5,874 bases of DNA, from the NCBI GenBank assembly GCA_011390535.1, contig JAABSF010000195.1:1-5874 (forward strand). The letters are read 5' to 3'. A program made the position numbers and the translations under genes. Origin of the DNA: Deltaproteobacteria bacterium (GTDB lineage: Bacteria > Myxococcota_A > Polyangia > HGW-17 > SLPX01). The notes below the pieces were generated by a model. It had not been told where the DNA came from. It ran no database searches and saw only the letters and a program-made list of their open reading frames with translations. Shown here piece after piece: positions 5,308 through 5,874 of the stretch (position 1 is the stretch's first letter; each line of letters starts with the position of its first letter).

Positions 5308-5874
5308 TTACTGTTCTTTGTCGGGTAAATCCACTAAAACAGAGTAACTGGTTTCATCGGATGACAATGTGCTCTCAAGACGCCCTTGCATTATCCTGGC
5401 AGCTTTTCCGGCCAACCAGAGCCAGTGGTTTTTATCGGCGCCGATTTTTTTCTTCTTATCCAGGGCTGACAAAGCGGCCATGTCTTTCTCTCTGATCTCT
5501 GTGGACAAGACCTTTTCCGGGTCGGCGGGGTTCAGTTTCACCTTCAACCTGAGACGTCCGGGATCTCCGACAGTCAAAGAAATAATGATCTTGCTCTCGG
5601 CGGAAGCTCTCATACAGCTGTTTTCCAGAACCCCGTATAAAATGACGATGAAATAATAAGGATCGATTTCCATAGGTGGAGCTTTAAAGCTCACAGAGGT
5701 TTCAAAACGCAACTTTTTTTCAGCCCACCTCTTTTGGCAAAGAGCTAGGATCTCTTCCCAGTAACTCTCTGCGTCGAAAGCTGAAAAAACCGGCGGGTAT
5801 TTCTCTACCAACCTCCCTACACTGTCGGCGATTTTGCGGCACCCGTTACCGTAGGTCAGTACGTATTCTAGATC
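5308..5874 (-). CDS. Histidine-kinase-like protein with degenerate ATPase domain, 5'-truncated
   Basis: The C-terminal 188 residues of a protein that begins beyond the right edge; the frame is open to 5874 and the TTG at 5811 is only an internal Leu. Residues 1-30 (from DLEYVLTYGN) form a helix compatible with the second dimerisation helix of a histidine kinase. From about residue 55 the pattern resembles a GHKL/HATPase_c domain: LRFETSVSFKAPPMEIDPYY (55-74), then an N-box-like FIVILYGVLENS (75-86), beta-strands KIIISLTV and RLRLKVKL, and a late helix WLWLAGKAARIMQGRLES (151-168) in the place of the usual GLGL helix, ending in SYSVLVDLP (177-185). The Gly-rich G1 box DxGxG, expected after the RLRLKVKL strand, is absent: the sequence there is NPADPEK. 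ATP binding is therefore doubtful and this may be a pseudokinase or scaffold. The sensor and phospho-accepting regions are outside the window. It is on the same strand as hbd but separated by a candidate terminator and 447 bases, so a shared transcript is not implied. Confidence 0.62.
   Translation of the reverse strand, partial: DLEYVLTYGNGCRKIADSVGRLVEKYPPVFSAFDAESYWEEILALCQKRWAEKKLRFETSVSFKAPPMEIDPYYFIVILYGVLENSCMRASAESKIIISLTVGDPGRLRLKVKLNPADPEKVLSTEIREKDMAALSALDKKKKIGADKNHWLWLAGKAARIMQGRLESTLSSDETSYSVLVDLPDKEQ

Noticed and set aside
5076..5495. 139-codon plus-strand open frame spanning the intergenic region and the kinase-like gene
   Set aside because: About half is antisense to the kinase-like domain, and the remainder is in register with a coding-like minus-strand frame, so it is probably a complement artefact. 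No ribosome binding site at its ATG (5149).

Overview
This window looks like ordinary chromosomal DNA from an anaerobic or facultative bacterium of moderate GC, probably from the deltaproteobacterial/myxococcal side of the tree. That placement is an inference. It rests on a lipoprotein ending in what resembles the AgmX/PglI C-terminal domain (common in Myxococcota and relatives), a bacterial COG2403 protein next to ornithine carbamoyltransferase, and an hbd-crt pair for C4 acyl-CoA metabolism. No rRNA, tRNA, CRISPR array, phage or insertion-sequence signature was found, and no clearly new defence or mobile system.

Left half, + strand (1-2505): the C-terminal two thirds of a COG2403 protein (cyclic 2,3-diphosphoglycerate synthetase-like predicted GTPase, cut by the window edge), a complete ornithine carbamoyltransferase, and a complete small nitroreductase-family flavoprotein. 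They are co-directional with gaps of 80 and 60 bases and could be co-transcribed. The first two suggest a carbamoyl-phosphate/arginine module; the role of the COG2403 protein in it is unknown.

Right half, - strand (2514-5874), in transcription order from the right edge: the C-terminal part of a histidine-kinase-like protein with a degenerate ATP-binding domain (cut by the edge), a 447-base gene-poor interval, 3-hydroxyacyl-CoA dehydrogenase (hbd), enoyl-CoA hydratase/crotonase (crt), and a small lipoprotein with its own promoter. Hbd and Crt catalyse consecutive steps between acetoacetyl-CoA and crotonyl-CoA. The two halves meet tail to tail with only 8 bases between stop codons.

The less ordinary material lies between genes: a (TC)8 tract and an 11-bp tandem repeat in the hbd leader, a perfect 8-bp inverted repeat with a competing third arm just before the crt ribosome binding site, overlapping hairpins after crt, and a stretch after the kinase-like gene that reads like a small protein broken across three frames.
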